Shown: piece by piece, positions 24,995-35,727 of the stretch | Layout of the letters: every line of letters starts with the position of its first letter | How positions within the stretch are numbered: the stretch's first letter is position 1 | Assembly: GCA_009379845.1 (NCBI GenBank) | Contig: WHSZ01000036.1 | Coordinates: 1-57,138, forward strand | Length of the DNA stretch: 57,138 nt | From: Pseudonocardiaceae bacterium | GTDB taxonomy: Bacteria > Actinomycetota > Actinomycetes > Mycobacteriales > Pseudonocardiaceae | Direction of reading: 5' to 3' | The notes under the pieces: model-generated | Seen by the model: only the letters and a program-made list of their open reading frames with translations | Databases searched by the model: none | Told to the model about the DNA's origin: nothing | Program-made: the position numbers and the translations under genes

Positions 24995-27900
24995 CGCCCC
25001 ACCCTGCTGCCGACCGGTTTGGCGACGGAACGCAGCACCAGGTCGAGGTGCGCCGCGATCTGGTCCACGTTCGGCGGATCGAGTAGCGACAGGTGATGCC
25101 CGCTGACCGGAACGATGTCGATATCGGTGCACACCTGATCCCAGCCGCGAGCCGGATCCACCCGATCGAACCGGGCATCCCGCAGCCCACCCGGCACCAG
25201 CTCCGCGGCGCTGTAGAACACCACCTTGCCCTGATACAGCGAGGGAAGGTAGTTCTCGAGCGCCCGAGCGTCCACAAAGGAATCCCGCTGGTGGCGGAGG
25301 ATCGCGTCACTGACCTCGCCGTTGATAAGGCCGGCGGACTGGATCGTGTCGATCAGCAGCTGCGCCTGATCCTCCACGTCCAGGGCGGCCAGCCGATCGT
25401 ACGGCAGCTCGACCCGGCCGCCGTATGCCGACTCGAGGAACTCGCCGAACCGCTCGAAGCGGCGCCGCAGCTGCTGAACCTCGGACAGCCCGGATTCCAC
25501 CGGCAGCGGGAGGATCGAATCCATCATCGCGACGACTTCCACCTCGTCCCCGCAGGATCGCAGCTGCTGCGCGGCGTCGAACGCCATGAAGCCGCCGAAC
25601 GACCAACCGGCCAACCGGTACGGGCCGTGTGGCTGGATTTCCTTGAGTGCCGGCAGGTAGTGGTGCACCCTGTCCTGCACGTCGAGCACGCCGTCCAACC
25701 GATCGAAGCCGTACACCGGCATGCCGGGGGAGAGCTGTTCAACCAGCTGCCGGTAGACGCCGGTGTCCCCGCCGCCCGGATGGAAGAGGAACAGCGGCCT
25801 GCTCGGGCCGGCTTCCCGCAGCACGCGCACCGGGGAACCGCTGTGGTTCTCGTCCCGCAGCAGCCTCGCCATCAGCTCGATGGTGGGCCGTTCGAACAGC
25901 TCGGAGGTGATCAGCTCGCGGCCGCTTCGCTCGGTGAGAAGCGCGGTGACGCGCTCCGCCGCGTCGTGGTCGCCGCCGGCCCCGAAGAAGTCCTCGGTCA
26001 CGCCGAACCGCACGCCGAGCACGTTCTGCCAGGCGCTGGCGACCAGTCGCTCGGCCGCGTCCCGGGGCGAAACGCTGCCGTGCCTAGGTTCCACGGCTGG
26101 TTCGGATCGCTCGTCGATGCCGAGTTCGCCGAGCAGCCAGGCCTGCACCTCCGCCACGCTGGCGCCGCGCAGTAGCAACGACACCGGCAAGGTCAGGTCG
26201 AAATCGTGCTGCACGGCGTTGCGGATCCGGACGGCGAGCAACGAATCCACCCCAAGCGCGGCCAGCGGCGCATCCACATCCAGCTTCTCCGGCGCGAATC
26301 CCAGTACCGAAGCGACTCTGGCGCGCAGCTGCCCGGACGCGAGGCTGCTTGCCTCGGCCGGCCGCATACCGCGCAGTGCCGGTACGCCGGGCCAGTTCGC
26401 CGGCCGCTCGCGGCCTCGCGCGTAGTCGCCGAGCAGTTCCCCGAAAAACGGCACGTCGACGAGCTCGTCGAAGGCCTTGACCAGCCGGGTGGTGTTCATC
26501 CGGACCGCACCGAGCGTGCTGGCGTCCGAGCTCACCGCGGCTTCCAGCACGTCGAGCCCTTCCCGCGGGCTGATCGGATGCAGCCACGGCACATCGAGAT
26601 CGGCCGCCGCGCCGACTTCCGCCCAGGTTCCCCATGAGATGGACGTGCCGGGCAGTCCCTCCGCCCTGCGCATCCGGACCAGCGCGTCCAGGTACGCGTT
26701 CGCGGACGCGTACGCGGGTTGTCCAGGTAGGCCATGCAGCGCCGCGCCGGAGGAGAACGCCACCCACCAGTCCAGCGCCAGGTTCCTGGTGGCTTCGTGC
26801 AGTCGCCACGCACCGTATGCTTTTGGCCGCCACGTGTTGTGCAGCGTCTCCGCGTCGAGGCGCGCCACGGTCCGGTCGTCGAACACCGCGGCTGCGTGCA
26901 CGACTCCGCGCAGTGCGACCGATCCCGCCGTGGCGGCGGCGACCAGCCGTTGCGCCACACCGGGTTCAGCCAGGTCGCCGAGCACCACCTCGACCGGGGT
27001 GCCCGCCTCCCGTAGCGTGGCGATGACGCGTGCGGCTTCTGGCTTCGGCTCCGATCGTCCATTGAGGACGATCCGGCCGGCGCCCCGGTCCGCAAGCCAC
27101 TTGGCGAGGAACAGGCCGAGCCCGCCGAGCCCACCGGTGACCAGGTACCCGCCGCCGGTCCGTACCACTGGGCGCGGTTCGGCCTCGGGCAGCGCGTGGG
27201 GCACGAGGCGGCCGACGTGTCGTTGCCCGGCGCGCCAGGCAACCTCGTCGTCTGTGCCGCCTGCGAGCTCGGCAAGCAGATCGGAAACGCCGCGTTCCGC
27301 GGTGCCCGACGGATCCAGGTCCACCCAGCTGGCACGTAGCGCGGGATGCTCGTAGGCCAGCACCCGGATCAGGCCGCGTAACGTCCCGAACGCCGGGTCA
27401 ACCGGTTCGCCGGTACCGCACCCCGATGCTCCGGTTGTGACCAGCCACAGCCGCGGCTGCCGGCTACCGTACTGGCCGTCAAGCACCGCACGAACCAGTT
27501 CGGAGACGGCCAGCACGGCACGCTCCGCCTCCGCCAGCCCTTCCGCGCCCGGCACATCCCTCGGCAGCAGGATCACGACGCCGGCCGGTTCACCGCCGCC
27601 TTCGCGGCTGCCATCGCTGTTGTCGTGGCCGATCCGGCGTAGCTTCGCAACAGCTCGGTGCGGCTCGTCGTAACGCGCGTGGCACACCGCCGCGCCGGCC
27701 GAGGACAGCGCGGCGCCCAGCCGGTCGAGGCGCGGATCGTCGTCGACACCAAGCAGCAACCACGAGCCGGACGGCATGCCGGGTGCCGGGGGCTCCGCTG
27801 GGCGCCATACCGCGCCCAGCAGGCGATCCCGCAGCGGGGCGACGATTTCGGTGCGCGGAACCTTGCGAATGAACACATCGGTGATCTCGAGCAGCACGGC

Positions 27901-30900
27901 ACCGCTGGAGTCGACCAGACGCAGCGAGCCGGAAACCCCGGTCGCCTGGACGGGGTTGTCCGAGACGGACACGTAGCACCGGACCCCCGACTCGGGGTCG
28001 CCGTAGATCCGCACGCTACCAAGGGCCATCGGCAGGTACAGCGCGTCGGAGTCCGAGGTACTGTCGCGAGTGGACACTGCGGCGGCGAACAACTGAAGGC
28101 AGGAATCGAGCAATGCGGGGTGCAACCGGTAGTGCGAACTCGTCTCGGCGGACTCCGGCCTGGCGATCGCAGCCACCGCACGACCCGCACCGGCATACAC
28201 CTCGTCCATTCCGGTGAACGCGGGGCCGTAGCGCAAACCGATGGACCGTAGCCGGTCGTAGACCTCGGCGACGGGCAGCTCGGTGGCGTTCTCCGGCTCG
28301 GACGGCAGCCAACGGCTCGACGAGTGATCCACTGTGCACACCGAGGCGGAAGCATGCAGCCGCCATCCCCCGGAATCGTCCTTGCTGTGCACCGTTATCC
28401 GGCCGGTGTCGGGCGCGGACGGCACCAGTGTGGTGGTCACCTCGCACCGCTCGGCCAGCGCGAGCGGCTCGTGCATCATCAGTTCGGTGACGGCCAGGCG
28501 CTCGGCGAGGAGCTCGAATGCCGTACCGGCCGCGGCGAACGCCATCTCCACGTAGCACGCTCCTGGCAGGACCGGCCGGTCGTCCAGCTGGTGATCGGCG
28601 AGCCAGGGCAGCATGGCCGTGCCGATGTCCGCGCGCCACACGTGCCGCCCGTCGTCCGGCAGTTCGACATGCACGCCGAGCAGCGGGTGCTCGGGGGCGG
28701 CGGCACGCCTGGTGCGCGGTCTGGGCAGCCAGTGCCGCTGGTGCGCCCACCGGGTGGTCGGAAGATCAACCACCCGCCCGGCGTCGCGTCGGGCTGGCAA
28801 CTCGCCGGCCAGCTCCAAAGCCGCCAGCTGCCCGTGAAACCGCACTCGCTCATCGGTTTCCCGGTACCCGGTCGCCAGCACCAGTGGCTCCGCGATGCCG
28901 TGTGCCGCGGCGTTCTCGCTGATCGCGTGTCCCAGCATGGGATGCGGCGAGATCTCCACGAACGTCCGGTAGCCGTCCTCGATCGCCGCGCTCATCGCCT
29001 GCATGAAACGCACCGGCCGGCGCATGTTGCCGACCCAGTACGGTGCGTCGAAAGTTCGTGGAGCTCGGGGATCGTCCAGCACCGTGCTGTAGAACGTGAT
29101 GCCGGGCTGGGCGCCGATGATCCCGGCGAGCTCGTTCGCGGCGCGGGCGGTGACCCGGTCGACACGCGGCGAATGCGCGGCCGCCTCCACCTTGATCAAC
29201 TTTGCGAAGAGGTCGCGTGCGGACACCTGATCGACCAGCGTCTTGACCTGCTCGGCGTCGCCGGTGATCACGGTCTGGTTGGCGGCGTTGAACACGGCGA
29301 CGTCCACATCGGAGAGACCGCGGACGAGCTCGGCCGCCTGGTCCGCGGCGAGCTCCACCGTTGCCATCGCGGTGTTTCCGGCGATCGCGCCGAGCAGCCG
29401 GGAGCGAACGGTAACCAGCCTGGCGCCCTCGGCGAGGCTGAGCGCACCGGAAACCACCGCCGCGGCGCATTCGCCGACCGAATGTCCGATCACGGCCGAG
29501 GGAACCGCACCGTAGTCCCGCCACAGCTCGGCCAGCGCGACCTGGATGGCGAACAGCAACGGCTGTACCAGTGCCATGTCGGTGGGTTCGACCTCGGCGT
29601 GAAGCTGTTCCCGCACCGAGAATCCGGCCTCGCGGTTGATCAATGGCTCCAGTCGGTCGATCGCGGCGGCGAAGGCGGGCTCGGACTCGAGCAGTGCCTT
29701 GCCCATGCCCGCCCACTGCGAGCCGTGCCCGGAGAACACCCACACCGCACCACCCGTTTCCACGGCCGGTTTGCCGGTGACGACCGCGGCATCGGTCCTG
29801 CCCTCGGCGAGTGCGCGCAGCCCGGCGATCAGCTCGCCGCGATCGCTAGCCACGACCGCGGCGCGCTGCCTGCCGTTCAGCCGGCGAGCCAGGGTGTGGT
29901 CCACATCGGCCAGCGACAACCGTGCGCCGTCACCGGCCAGCCAGCCGGCGAGCGCGCTCGCGGTCGCCGACAGCCGGTCCCGGCTGGCACCGCCAAGCAG
30001 GAACCGGTGCGGCGCATGGGGCGGGTCCGCTTCCGGCCGCGCCACGTCGGCCCGCTCGAGGACGATATGCGCGTTCGAGCCGCCGAAGCCGAACCCGGAT
30101 ACGCCGGCCAGCGCGGCTCGGGACCGATGTGGCCACGGCATTGTCCGATCGACGACCGCGAGGCGCAGCTCGTCGAAATCGATATGTGGGTTCGGTGCCA
30201 CGTAGTTCGCCTGGGCAGGGATCGTGTTGTGCGAGAGGGAAAGCGCCACCTTCGCGAGACCGGCCACACCGGCGGCCGCTTCAAGGTGGCCGAGGTTGCT
30301 CTTCACCGAGCCGAGTAGCAACGGTCGCTCCGGGGTGCGGTCCGCGCCGAGCACCGCGCCAAGCGCGCGTGCCTCGATCGGGTCGCCGAGCAACGTCCCG
30401 GTGCCGTGTGCCTCCACGTAGTCCACATCGGACGGCTGGACACCGGCGTCGGCGTAAGCGGAACGTAGCAGTTCCTGCTGCGCCTCGGGGTTCGGCGCGG
30501 TGAGGCCGTTGGACCTGCCGTCCGAATTGATCGCCGAACCGCGGATCACCGCAAGCACCCGATCGCCGTCGGCGACCGCGTCCGGCAAACGCTTGAGCAC
30601 CACGACGGCGGCGCCCTCGGCGCGCACGATGCCGTCCGCGTCCGCGGAGAACGGCCGGCACCTGCCGCTGCTCGAGAGCACGCCCATCTGGTGAAAGTTC
30701 GCGGTGACGCCGGGGCCGAGCAGCAGGTTGGTTCCGGCTGCCAGCGCCACGTCGCTCTCCCCGGAACGCAGGCTGCGCACCGCCAGGTGCACCGAGACGA
30801 GCGACGAGGAGCAGGCGGTGTCAACCGAAACACTTGGCCCGCGCAGGTCGAGCGTGTAGGACAGCCGGTTCGCCGCGATGCTCAACGCGGCGCCCGTGCC

Positions 30901-31683
30901 GGTCCAGGCATCCACCCCGGCAACGTCGGCGAGGCTCAGCTGGGCGTATTCCGCGCCGCTGATCCCGACGAACACGCCGGTTCTGCTGCCGCGCAAGGAT
31001 TCCGGCGCGATCCCGGCGTGCTCGAGCGCTTCCCAGGACACCTCCAGCATCATCCGCTGCTGCGGATCCATCCTGGCTGCCTCGCGGGGTGCGATACCGA
31101 AGAACTCGGCGTCGAAGCCGGCGATGTCGTCGAGGAAACCGCCGGTCTTGGACACCCGATCGACGGCGCCGGGGTCCTGATCGGTGGTGAACTCGTCCCA
31201 GCGCCGGTCCGGGACCTCACCGATGCCGTCACGGCCCTCGTGGAGCAGCCGCCAGAAGTCGCCGACGCCGTGCACGCCGCCGGGCAGCCGGCAGCCGATA
31301 CCGACCACCGCGATCCCATCGTCCATTGCGGACTCGTCAGGGGCGGCGGACGTGGCGGTCGTGGCGGACTCGGCGGTCGTGGTGGACCCGGTGGCCGCCG
31401 GGCCGCCCGTGTCAGAGTCCGCGCCTGGCGCCTGTTGCCGGCTACCGAGCGCCTCGGACAGCGCGGCGATCGTGGGGTGGTCCCACAGCAACGTGCTCGG
31501 CAGGGGCACATCAAGGAGATCTTCAAGGTCACCGGACAGCTCGACGGCATCCCGGGAGGAAAGGCCGTACTCCTCGAGTGGACGGTGCGCGTCGATCTCC
31601 TCGGCCGGCAGTTCGGCCCGCTCGGCGATGGTGGCGACCAGCCATCGCGCCAGCTGCTCGGGCGTTGTGATCTCGGCCCCCAT
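24991..31683 (-). CDS. Type I polyketide synthase: ACP-KS-AT-DH-KR-ACP-(carrier-like)-TE
   Basis: 2230-aa single-module synthase. Domains: ACP (1-80, [10 protein letters not shown], phosphopantetheine at S43); KS (122-545, C291 in DTACSSS, H426, H466); AT (645-945, GHSVGE S735, then AAAHS at 834-838, neither the usual malonyl nor methylmalonyl code); DH (998-1275, H1031 and D1193, with the usual Gly of the HxxxGxxxxP motif replaced by Asp); KR (1505-1700, GGLGGLG, Y1658, FDD loop suggesting B-type); ACP (1780-1850, LGVDSL, S1814); a carrier-like domain (1872-1942) with GGDHD where Ser belongs; TE (1960-2215, GWSFGG S2028, D2055, H2197). No enoylreductase. The N-terminal ACP strongly resembles that of Pks13. 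Coupled to FAAL upstream (TGATG) and esterase downstream. Confidence 0.95.
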   Translation of the reverse strand: MGAEITTPEQLARWLVATIAERAELPAEEIDAHRPLEEYGLSSRDAVELSGDLEDLLDVPLPSTLLWDHPTIAALSEALGSRQQAPGADSDTGGPAATGSTTTAESATTATSAAPDESAMDDGIAVVGIGCRLPGGVHGVGDFWRLLHEGRDGIGEVPDRRWDEFTTDQDPGAVDRVSKTGGFLDDIAGFDAEFFGIAPREAARMDPQQRMMLEVSWEALEHAGIAPESLRGSRTGVFVGISGAEYAQLSLADVAGVDAWTGTGAALSIAANRLSYTLDLRGPSVSVDTACSSSLVSVHLAVRSLRSGESDVALAAGTNLLLGPGVTANFHQMGVLSSSGRCRPFSADADGIVRAEGAAVVVLKRLPDAVADGDRVLAVIRGSAINSDGRSNGLTAPNPEAQQELLRSAYADAGVQPSDVDYVEAHGTGTLLGDPIEARALGAVLGADRTPERPLLLGSVKSNLGHLEAAAGVAGLAKVALSLSHNTIPAQANYVAPNPHIDFDELRLAVVDRTMPWPHRSRAALAGVSGFGFGGSNAHIVLERADVARPEADPPHAPHRFLLGGASRDRLSATASALAGWLAGDGARLSLADVDHTLARRLNGRQRAAVVASDRGELIAGLRALAEGRTDAAVVTGKPAVETGGAVWVFSGHGSQWAGMGKALLESEPAFAAAIDRLEPLINREAGFSVREQLHAEVEPTDMALVQPLLFAIQVALAELWRDYGAVPSAVIGHSVGECAAAVVSGALSLAEGARLVTVRSRLLGAIAGNTAMATVELAADQAAELVRGLSDVDVAVFNAANQTVITGDAEQVKTLVDQVSARDLFAKLIKVEAAAHSPRVDRVTARAANELAGIIGAQPGITFYSTVLDDPRAPRTFDAPYWVGNMRRPVRFMQAMSAAIEDGYRTFVEISPHPMLGHAISENAAAHGIAEPLVLATGYRETDERVRFHGQLAALELAGELPARRDAGRVVDLPTTRWAHQRHWLPRPRTRRAAAPEHPLLGVHVELPDDGRHVWRADIGTAMLPWLADHQLDDRPVLPGACYVEMAFAAAGTAFELLAERLAVTELMMHEPLALAERCEVTTTLVPSAPDTGRITVHSKDDSGGWRLHASASVCTVDHSSSRWLPSEPENATELPVAEVYDRLRSIGLRYGPAFTGMDEVYAGAGRAVAAIARPESAETSSHYRLHPALLDSCLQLFAAAVSTRDSTSDSDALYLPMALGSVRIYGDPESGVRCYVSVSDNPVQATGVSGSLRLVDSSGAVLLEITDVFIRKVPRTEIVAPLRDRLLGAVWRPAEPPAPGMPSGSWLLLGVDDDPRLDRLGAALSSAGAAVCHARYDEPHRAVAKLRRIGHDNSDGSREGGGEPAGVVILLPRDVPGAEGLAEAERAVLAVSELVRAVLDGQYGSRQPRLWLVTTGASGCGTGEPVDPAFGTLRGLIRVLAYEHPALRASWVDLDPSGTAERGVSDLLAELAGGTDDEVAWRAGQRHVGRLVPHALPEAEPRPVVRTGGGYLVTGGLGGLGLFLAKWLADRGAGRIVLNGRSEPKPEAARVIATLREAGTPVEVVLGDLAEPGVAQRLVAAATAGSVALRGVVHAAAVFDDRTVARLDAETLHNTWRPKAYGAWRLHEATRNLALDWWVAFSSGAALHGLPGQPAYASANAYLDALVRMRRAEGLPGTSISWGTWAEVGAAADLDVPWLHPISPREGLDVLEAAVSSDASTLGAVRMNTTRLVKAFDELVDVPFFGELLGDYARGRERPANWPGVPALRGMRPAEASSLASGQLRARVASVLGFAPEKLDVDAPLAALGVDSLLAVRIRNAVQHDFDLTLPVSLLLRGASVAEVQAWLLGELGIDERSEPAVEPRHGSVSPRDAAERLVASAWQNVLGVRFGVTEDFFGAGGDHDAAERVTALLTERSGRELITSELFERPTIELMARLLRDENHSGSPVRVLREAGPSRPLFLFHPGGGDTGVYRQLVEQLSPGMPVYGFDRLDGVLDVQDRVHHYLPALKEIQPHGPYRLAGWSFGGFMAFDAAQQLRSCGDEVEVVAMMDSILPLPVESGLSEVQQLRRRFERFGEFLESAYGGRVELPYDRLAALDVEDQAQLLIDTIQSAGLINGEVSDAILRHQRDSFVDARALENYLPSLYQGKVVFYSAAELVPGGLRDARFDRVDPARGWDQVCTDIDIVPVSGHHLSLLDPPNVDQIAAHLDLVLRSVAKPVGSRVGR

Positions 31684-33446
31684 CAGGCACCAGCCGAGGG
31701 GGAGAGCTCGGCCAGATAGCGCTTCTTGTTGGCCGCGCGGGCGATCTTGCCGCTGGACGTGCGCAGTACCGATCCGGCCGGCACCAGCACCAGATCGTGC
31801 AGTTTCACCTCGTGCCGCGCGGTTACCGCCTTGCGGACCGCGCCGGCCACCTGGGTGGAGTCCAGCTCTTCCTGCTCGGCGTGGCGACCGAGCTCGGCGA
31901 TCACCACGATCGCCTCGCGGTCGTTCGACTCGACCGGGAACGCCGCCACGTGATCTGGGCGAATCGCGGGATGCGCGCTGTGCACGGTGCTTTCGATGTC
32001 CTGCGGGTAGTGGTTCTTGCCGTCGATGATGATGAGGTCTTTCATCCGCCCCGTGATGTAGAGCTCACCGTCGTGCACGACGCCGAGGTCTCCGGTACGC
32101 AGCCAGCCACGCGCTGGCACGTCGGTAGCGTCGCGCAGCTCGGCTTCGAACATGTCAGCCGACCGCTCCGGCGCCTGCCAGTACCCGTCCGCGACGTTGG
32201 GCCCGTTGATCCAGATCTCGCCGACCGCGCCGTCCGGCTGCGCGGTGTGCCGCTCGGTGTCCACGATCCGGACGTGCTGACCGGTGGGCACGCCGGCGGA
32301 GACCAGCTCCACCCCGTCCGCGCCATCGGCGGGGACGAGCCGCCCGTCGCCGAGCGCCGCACGATCCGCGGTGATCATCACCGGGCCGCGGGCGCGGGCT
32401 GCCGTGACGAACACGGTCGCCTCGGCAAGGCCGTACGAGGGGCGATGCGCCTCCGGCCGGAGGCCGCATTGCCGGAAGGTTTCCGCGAAAGCGTTGATGG
32501 TGCTGGACCGCACCGGCTCGCTGCCGTTGATCAGCACCCTGACCCCGGAAAGGTCAAGCGTGGCGCGGTCCTCCTCGGAGATCTTGCGCACGGCGTACTC
32601 GTAGGCGAAGTTCGGCGCGGCGCTCATCGTGTTCGGGTAGTCGGAAAGCTGCCGCAGCCACCGCGACGGCTTGCGAATGAAGCTCATCGGGGTGGTGAAC
32701 ACCGCTCGTGCACCGGTGAAGACCGGCAGGCAGAGCAGCTGCACGAGCCCCATGTCGTGGAAGAACGGAATCCAGCCGGTGCACGTGAAGCTCTGGTCGA
32801 TGCCGTAGGCACGGTGGGCTTGCCAGGCGTTGGTGACGATCGCGCGATGGCTGATCACCGCTCCGGCCGGGTTTCGCGTCGAACCGGAGGTGTACTGCAG
32901 GTAAGCGGGCCGGTCGAGGTCGATGTCCGCCTGGCCGGTACCCGCGCCGGACCTGTGTTCAAGGCTGTCCACCGTGATGATCTGCTTGGGATGCGGGACT
33001 GGCTGGTCGTCGGCCAGCTGGCGGACCCCGTCCAGCGCGCCTTCCGAGGTCAGCCATACCTCGGCCGAGCAGTCCGCGAGCGCGCCGACCAGGCGGTTCT
33101 GGTGCATGCTGACCTCGGGAGCGAACAGCGGCACGGCGATCACCCCTGCCCGCAGCGCCCCGAGGAAGCTCACCACGTAGTCGAGGTCCTGACCGGCGAG
33201 GATCGCCACCCGCTGGCCGGGGTCGGTGGCTTCGCCAACGGCCGCGGCCACCGTACGGACCCGGTCGTTGAGTTCCGACCAGGACAGTGTGTGCGGCGCG
33301 CCATGCCGGTCGGTCGAATAGTCAATAAACGTAAACGCGGGTTCATCGCGTTGCGCTTGTCGAGCCAAGTAAGCGGTGATCGGTTCGAATGGCTGAGCCT
33401 GACCGCGCGCGATGTCGAAGTCGTTAACGCTATTTGTCAACGCCAT
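31683..33446 (-). CDS. Fatty acyl-AMP ligase (FAAL, FadD32-like)
   Basis: 587 aa. Activates a fatty acid as acyl-AMP and hands it to a carrier protein, here most likely the N-terminal ACP of the adjoining synthase. Motifs: YLQYTSGSTRNPAG (182-195), PFFHDMGL, SFIRKPSRWL, GLAEATVFV, GKNHYPQDIE and C-terminal SSGKIAR with K567. These variants (FHDMGL, KNHYPQDIE) are typical of FAALs rather than CoA ligases. The gene pair FAAL-PKS with an N-terminal ACP copies the FadD32-Pks13 arrangement. It is the first gene of the operon; a long low-GC leader lies upstream. The start ATG at 33446 has only a weak ribosome site (GGTGAAAATTA). Confidence 0.94.
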   Translation of the reverse strand: MALTNSVNDFDIARGQAQPFEPITAYLARQAQRDEPAFTFIDYSTDRHGAPHTLSWSELNDRVRTVAAAVGEATDPGQRVAILAGQDLDYVVSFLGALRAGVIAVPLFAPEVSMHQNRLVGALADCSAEVWLTSEGALDGVRQLADDQPVPHPKQIITVDSLEHRSGAGTGQADIDLDRPAYLQYTSGSTRNPAGAVISHRAIVTNAWQAHRAYGIDQSFTCTGWIPFFHDMGLVQLLCLPVFTGARAVFTTPMSFIRKPSRWLRQLSDYPNTMSAAPNFAYEYAVRKISEEDRATLDLSGVRVLINGSEPVRSSTINAFAETFRQCGLRPEAHRPSYGLAEATVFVTAARARGPVMITADRAALGDGRLVPADGADGVELVSAGVPTGQHVRIVDTERHTAQPDGAVGEIWINGPNVADGYWQAPERSADMFEAELRDATDVPARGWLRTGDLGVVHDGELYITGRMKDLIIIDGKNHYPQDIESTVHSAHPAIRPDHVAAFPVESNDREAIVVIAELGRHAEQEELDSTQVAGAVRKAVTARHEVKLHDLVLVPAGSVLRTSSGKIARAANKKRYLAELSPSAGA

Positions 33447-34185
33447 TAATTTTCACCTATTGCCAAGGGGTACGAGTATATTGCGCAAGACAACTCGCTT
33501 ACGAAGCGCGTGGGGTTGTGAAGTTGATCAAAAATAAGCACCGTTTAGTCCGTATAAATCCCCGTCAATCCAGCAACGACCACACGGCCTTGAGATCAAC
33601 AAGCGCACAATTCATCGAAGTGCAAATCACGCTTTGGGCTGACAAGCGAGCCCTCACCCTAGCCAGCCAGCATTGGCCGTGCAAGTTGCCCGCCTGTGGT
33701 CGATCTCATAGAGCTGAGAAGTGTAGCGCAGGCGCGAATTCGCGCGTCGACGCCCACGTTGCCGTTCGTTATCCCCGGTAATCTTCGCCATCGCAGTCGG
33801 TGTTCATTTCCGGATAATGCGGCGCAGGCTATCTCGTCTAGTGAATCGGGCGTTGCCCGGTCGGATGATTCGCCACACTTTCGTGTTGTACCGCCACGGG
33901 CATCAACTACATATCGTGATCCCTGGTTCAATGGGCGACTCGATCATTCTTCGCCCCATTTGTGCCTTTCGACTTCAACGGGATAACGCGGACCGGAGTG
34001 GCGTTGTGCGCCGAGCCGATCCCGGCGGGCGGGCCTCCCGCGACTTTCCCCATGCAATTAGCCGGACCGCCATGGGATAGCCTGAGCGGCCGGTGTTTGC
34101 GTTGGTCCGCGTGACTGACGGCAGTGTTACGCGGTTCGGACATCGCTCGCGAGCGGTGCACAGCCCATCAGCGAAGGGCAAAGGT
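33447..34185. other. 740-bp low-GC intergenic region with promoters of FAAL and MFS genes
   Basis: No reading frame here has both a ribosome site and G/C third-position bias; the short ones (33434-33781, 33817-34080) look spurious. The part next to the FAAL gene is clearly AT-richer than the rest of the window. TATACT on the minus strand (near 33478) is a possible -10 box for the FAAL operon, without a good -35. Palindromes GCGCGAATTCGCGC (33732-33745) and CGCTCGCGAGCG (34144-34155) are possible regulator sites. A regulator gene might once have been here, but no remnant is recognisable. Confidence 0.5.
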
Positions 34186-35727
34186 GTGAGCCAGAGCGAC
34201 ACGATTGAACGACTTGGTCGGCCAGCCGCCAGTGGCCCACGGCAGCGACCCTGGCTGACGCTGACGGCCGTCTGCCTCGGCGGTGCGGCTGTCGGGCTGG
34301 ACGGCACCGCGGTGACCATCGCCGCGCCCCACATCGCGCGGTCGGTCGGCGCATCACTCGGTGACCTGCAGTGGATCGCGAACTCCTACCTGATCGCGCT
34401 GGCGATCGGGCTGTTGCCGTCCGGCAGGCTAGCCGATCGGATCGGCAGGCGTCGCACATTCGCCGTCGGGGTGATCGGGTTCGGCCTGACCTCGCTGGCC
34501 ATCGCGCTGTCCACCGGCGTCACCGCACTGATCTTGTTCCGCGCGCTGCAGGGCTTCGCGGGCGCCCTGCTCCAGCCGGCATCGCTGGCGTTGATCCGCG
34601 CGGTGTTCCCTGTCGACCGGCTCGGGGTGGCGCTCGGCCTGTGGGGTGGCGCGAACGCGCTCGCCATCGGCCTCGGACCGGTGGTCGCCGGGGTGATCGT
34701 GCAGGGATTCGACTGGCCGGCCGTGTTCCTGCTCAACGTGCCCATCGCGGTGATTACCACGGCGCTGATCTATCTCGCGGTCGGCGAATCCAAGGGGCCG
34801 AGCATGGGCCTCGCCGCGCCGCTGTGGCGGCTGCTGCGGGCCCGCGCGGTGAGCGTGGCGGCTTCGGTGCTGGTGCTGAGCTCGTTCGGGGTGTTCGGCC
34901 TGCTGTTCATGCTCACCCTGTACCTGCAGAACGTGCACGGGTTCCAGCCGATCACGGCGGGCCTGTGGTTGCTCCCGCCGATCGGGATTGTCGTGATCAG
35001 CGCGCCGATCGGTGGCGTGCTCACCGAGCGTTTCGGCTCGCGCTGGCCAGTGGCCGGCGGTTTGCTGCTGATGGCGGCTGGCCTGTTCGGGCTCGCACAG
35101 CTGACCGCGGATTCGAACTTCTGGGACATGGTGCGCCCGGCCGTACTCGTCGGGTTCGGCACCGGCCTGTGCGCGGTGTCCGCGACCCAATCGATCATGG
35201 GAGCGGCGCCCGATTCGATGACCGGGATGGCTTCGGCCATCCAGCAGACGGCCAGCCAGATCGGCGGGATGCTCGGTATCGGCCTGATGGGGTGGATGAT
35301 GTCGGCCAGGGTGCTCGACGCGTTGCCCCAGCGGATCAATGAGGCACACCTGCCGGCACAGCTCGGGTTCGAGATGCGGCGCGGGGTCGACGACGTCGCA
35401 CAGGGCATGGTGCCGGAAACCAGTGCGCCGGGCGGCGGTCCGGTCGCGGGCGCGGTGCGGACCGTCACGGACCTGGTGTTCACCGACGGGATGGGCGCGG
35501 CTTTCCTGCTGGCGGCAGGGGTGATCCTGCTCGGGGTGTTGCTCGCGATGCTGCTCCGGACATCACGGCCGGCCGCGCATCAGGCGGCTGGGCCACCAGA
35601 TGCCCCTGCCGATGTCCACGGTGAGCGCGGGCACCAGCAGGGAGCGAACGACCAGGGTGTCGAGCAGCACGCCGAAGGCGACCAGGAACGCGACCTGGAC
35701 CATGAACAGGATCGGCAGCACGGATAG
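34186..35727 (+). CDS. MFS exporter of the DHA2 (EmrB/QacA) type
   Basis: 513 aa from a GTG at 34186 with GAAGGG eight bases upstream. Helix 1 has LDGTAVTIAAPHIARSVG (the D1-type motif of DHA2 exporters) and the loop motif GRLADRIGRRRTF. About 13-14 hydrophobic helices fit the group. The membrane part ends near residue 460. The last 54 residues are hydrophilic (HGERGHQQGANDQGVEQH and on) and are exactly antisense to the end of the convergent MmpL gene, an overlap of 165 bases. The original stop was probably lost. It lies between the two halves of the lipid cluster and may export its product or give resistance. Confidence 0.87.
   Translation: MSQSDTIERLGRPAASGPRQRPWLTLTAVCLGGAAVGLDGTAVTIAAPHIARSVGASLGDLQWIANSYLIALAIGLLPSGRLADRIGRRRTFAVGVIGFGLTSLAIALSTGVTALILFRALQGFAGALLQPASLALIRAVFPVDRLGVALGLWGGANALAIGLGPVVAGVIVQGFDWPAVFLLNVPIAVITTALIYLAVGESKGPSMGLAAPLWRLLRARAVSVAASVLVLSSFGVFGLLFMLTLYLQNVHGFQPITAGLWLLPPIGIVVISAPIGGVLTERFGSRWPVAGGLLLMAAGLFGLAQLTADSNFWDMVRPAVLVGFGTGLCAVSATQSIMGAAPDSMTGMASAIQQTASQIGGMLGIGLMGWMMSARVLDALPQRINEAHLPAQLGFEMRRGVDDVAQGMVPETSAPGGGPVAGAVRTVTDLVFTDGMGAAFLLAAGVILLGVLLAMLLRTSRPAAHQAAGPPDAPADVHGERGHQQGANDQGVEQHAEGDQERDLDHEQDRQHG

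Noticed and set aside
24116..33446. Reading the FAAL-PKS-esterase operon as a true mycolic acid condensation locus (FadD32-Pks13-Ag85)
   Set aside because: Pks13 has no DH or KR, and antigen 85 proteins are secreted. The PKS here has both reductive domains and the esterase has no signal peptide. The similarity is in arrangement, not in expected product.
33434..34080. Short frames in the gap before the FAAL operon
   Set aside because: They have low G/C third positions, no ribosome sites and no recognisable domain.
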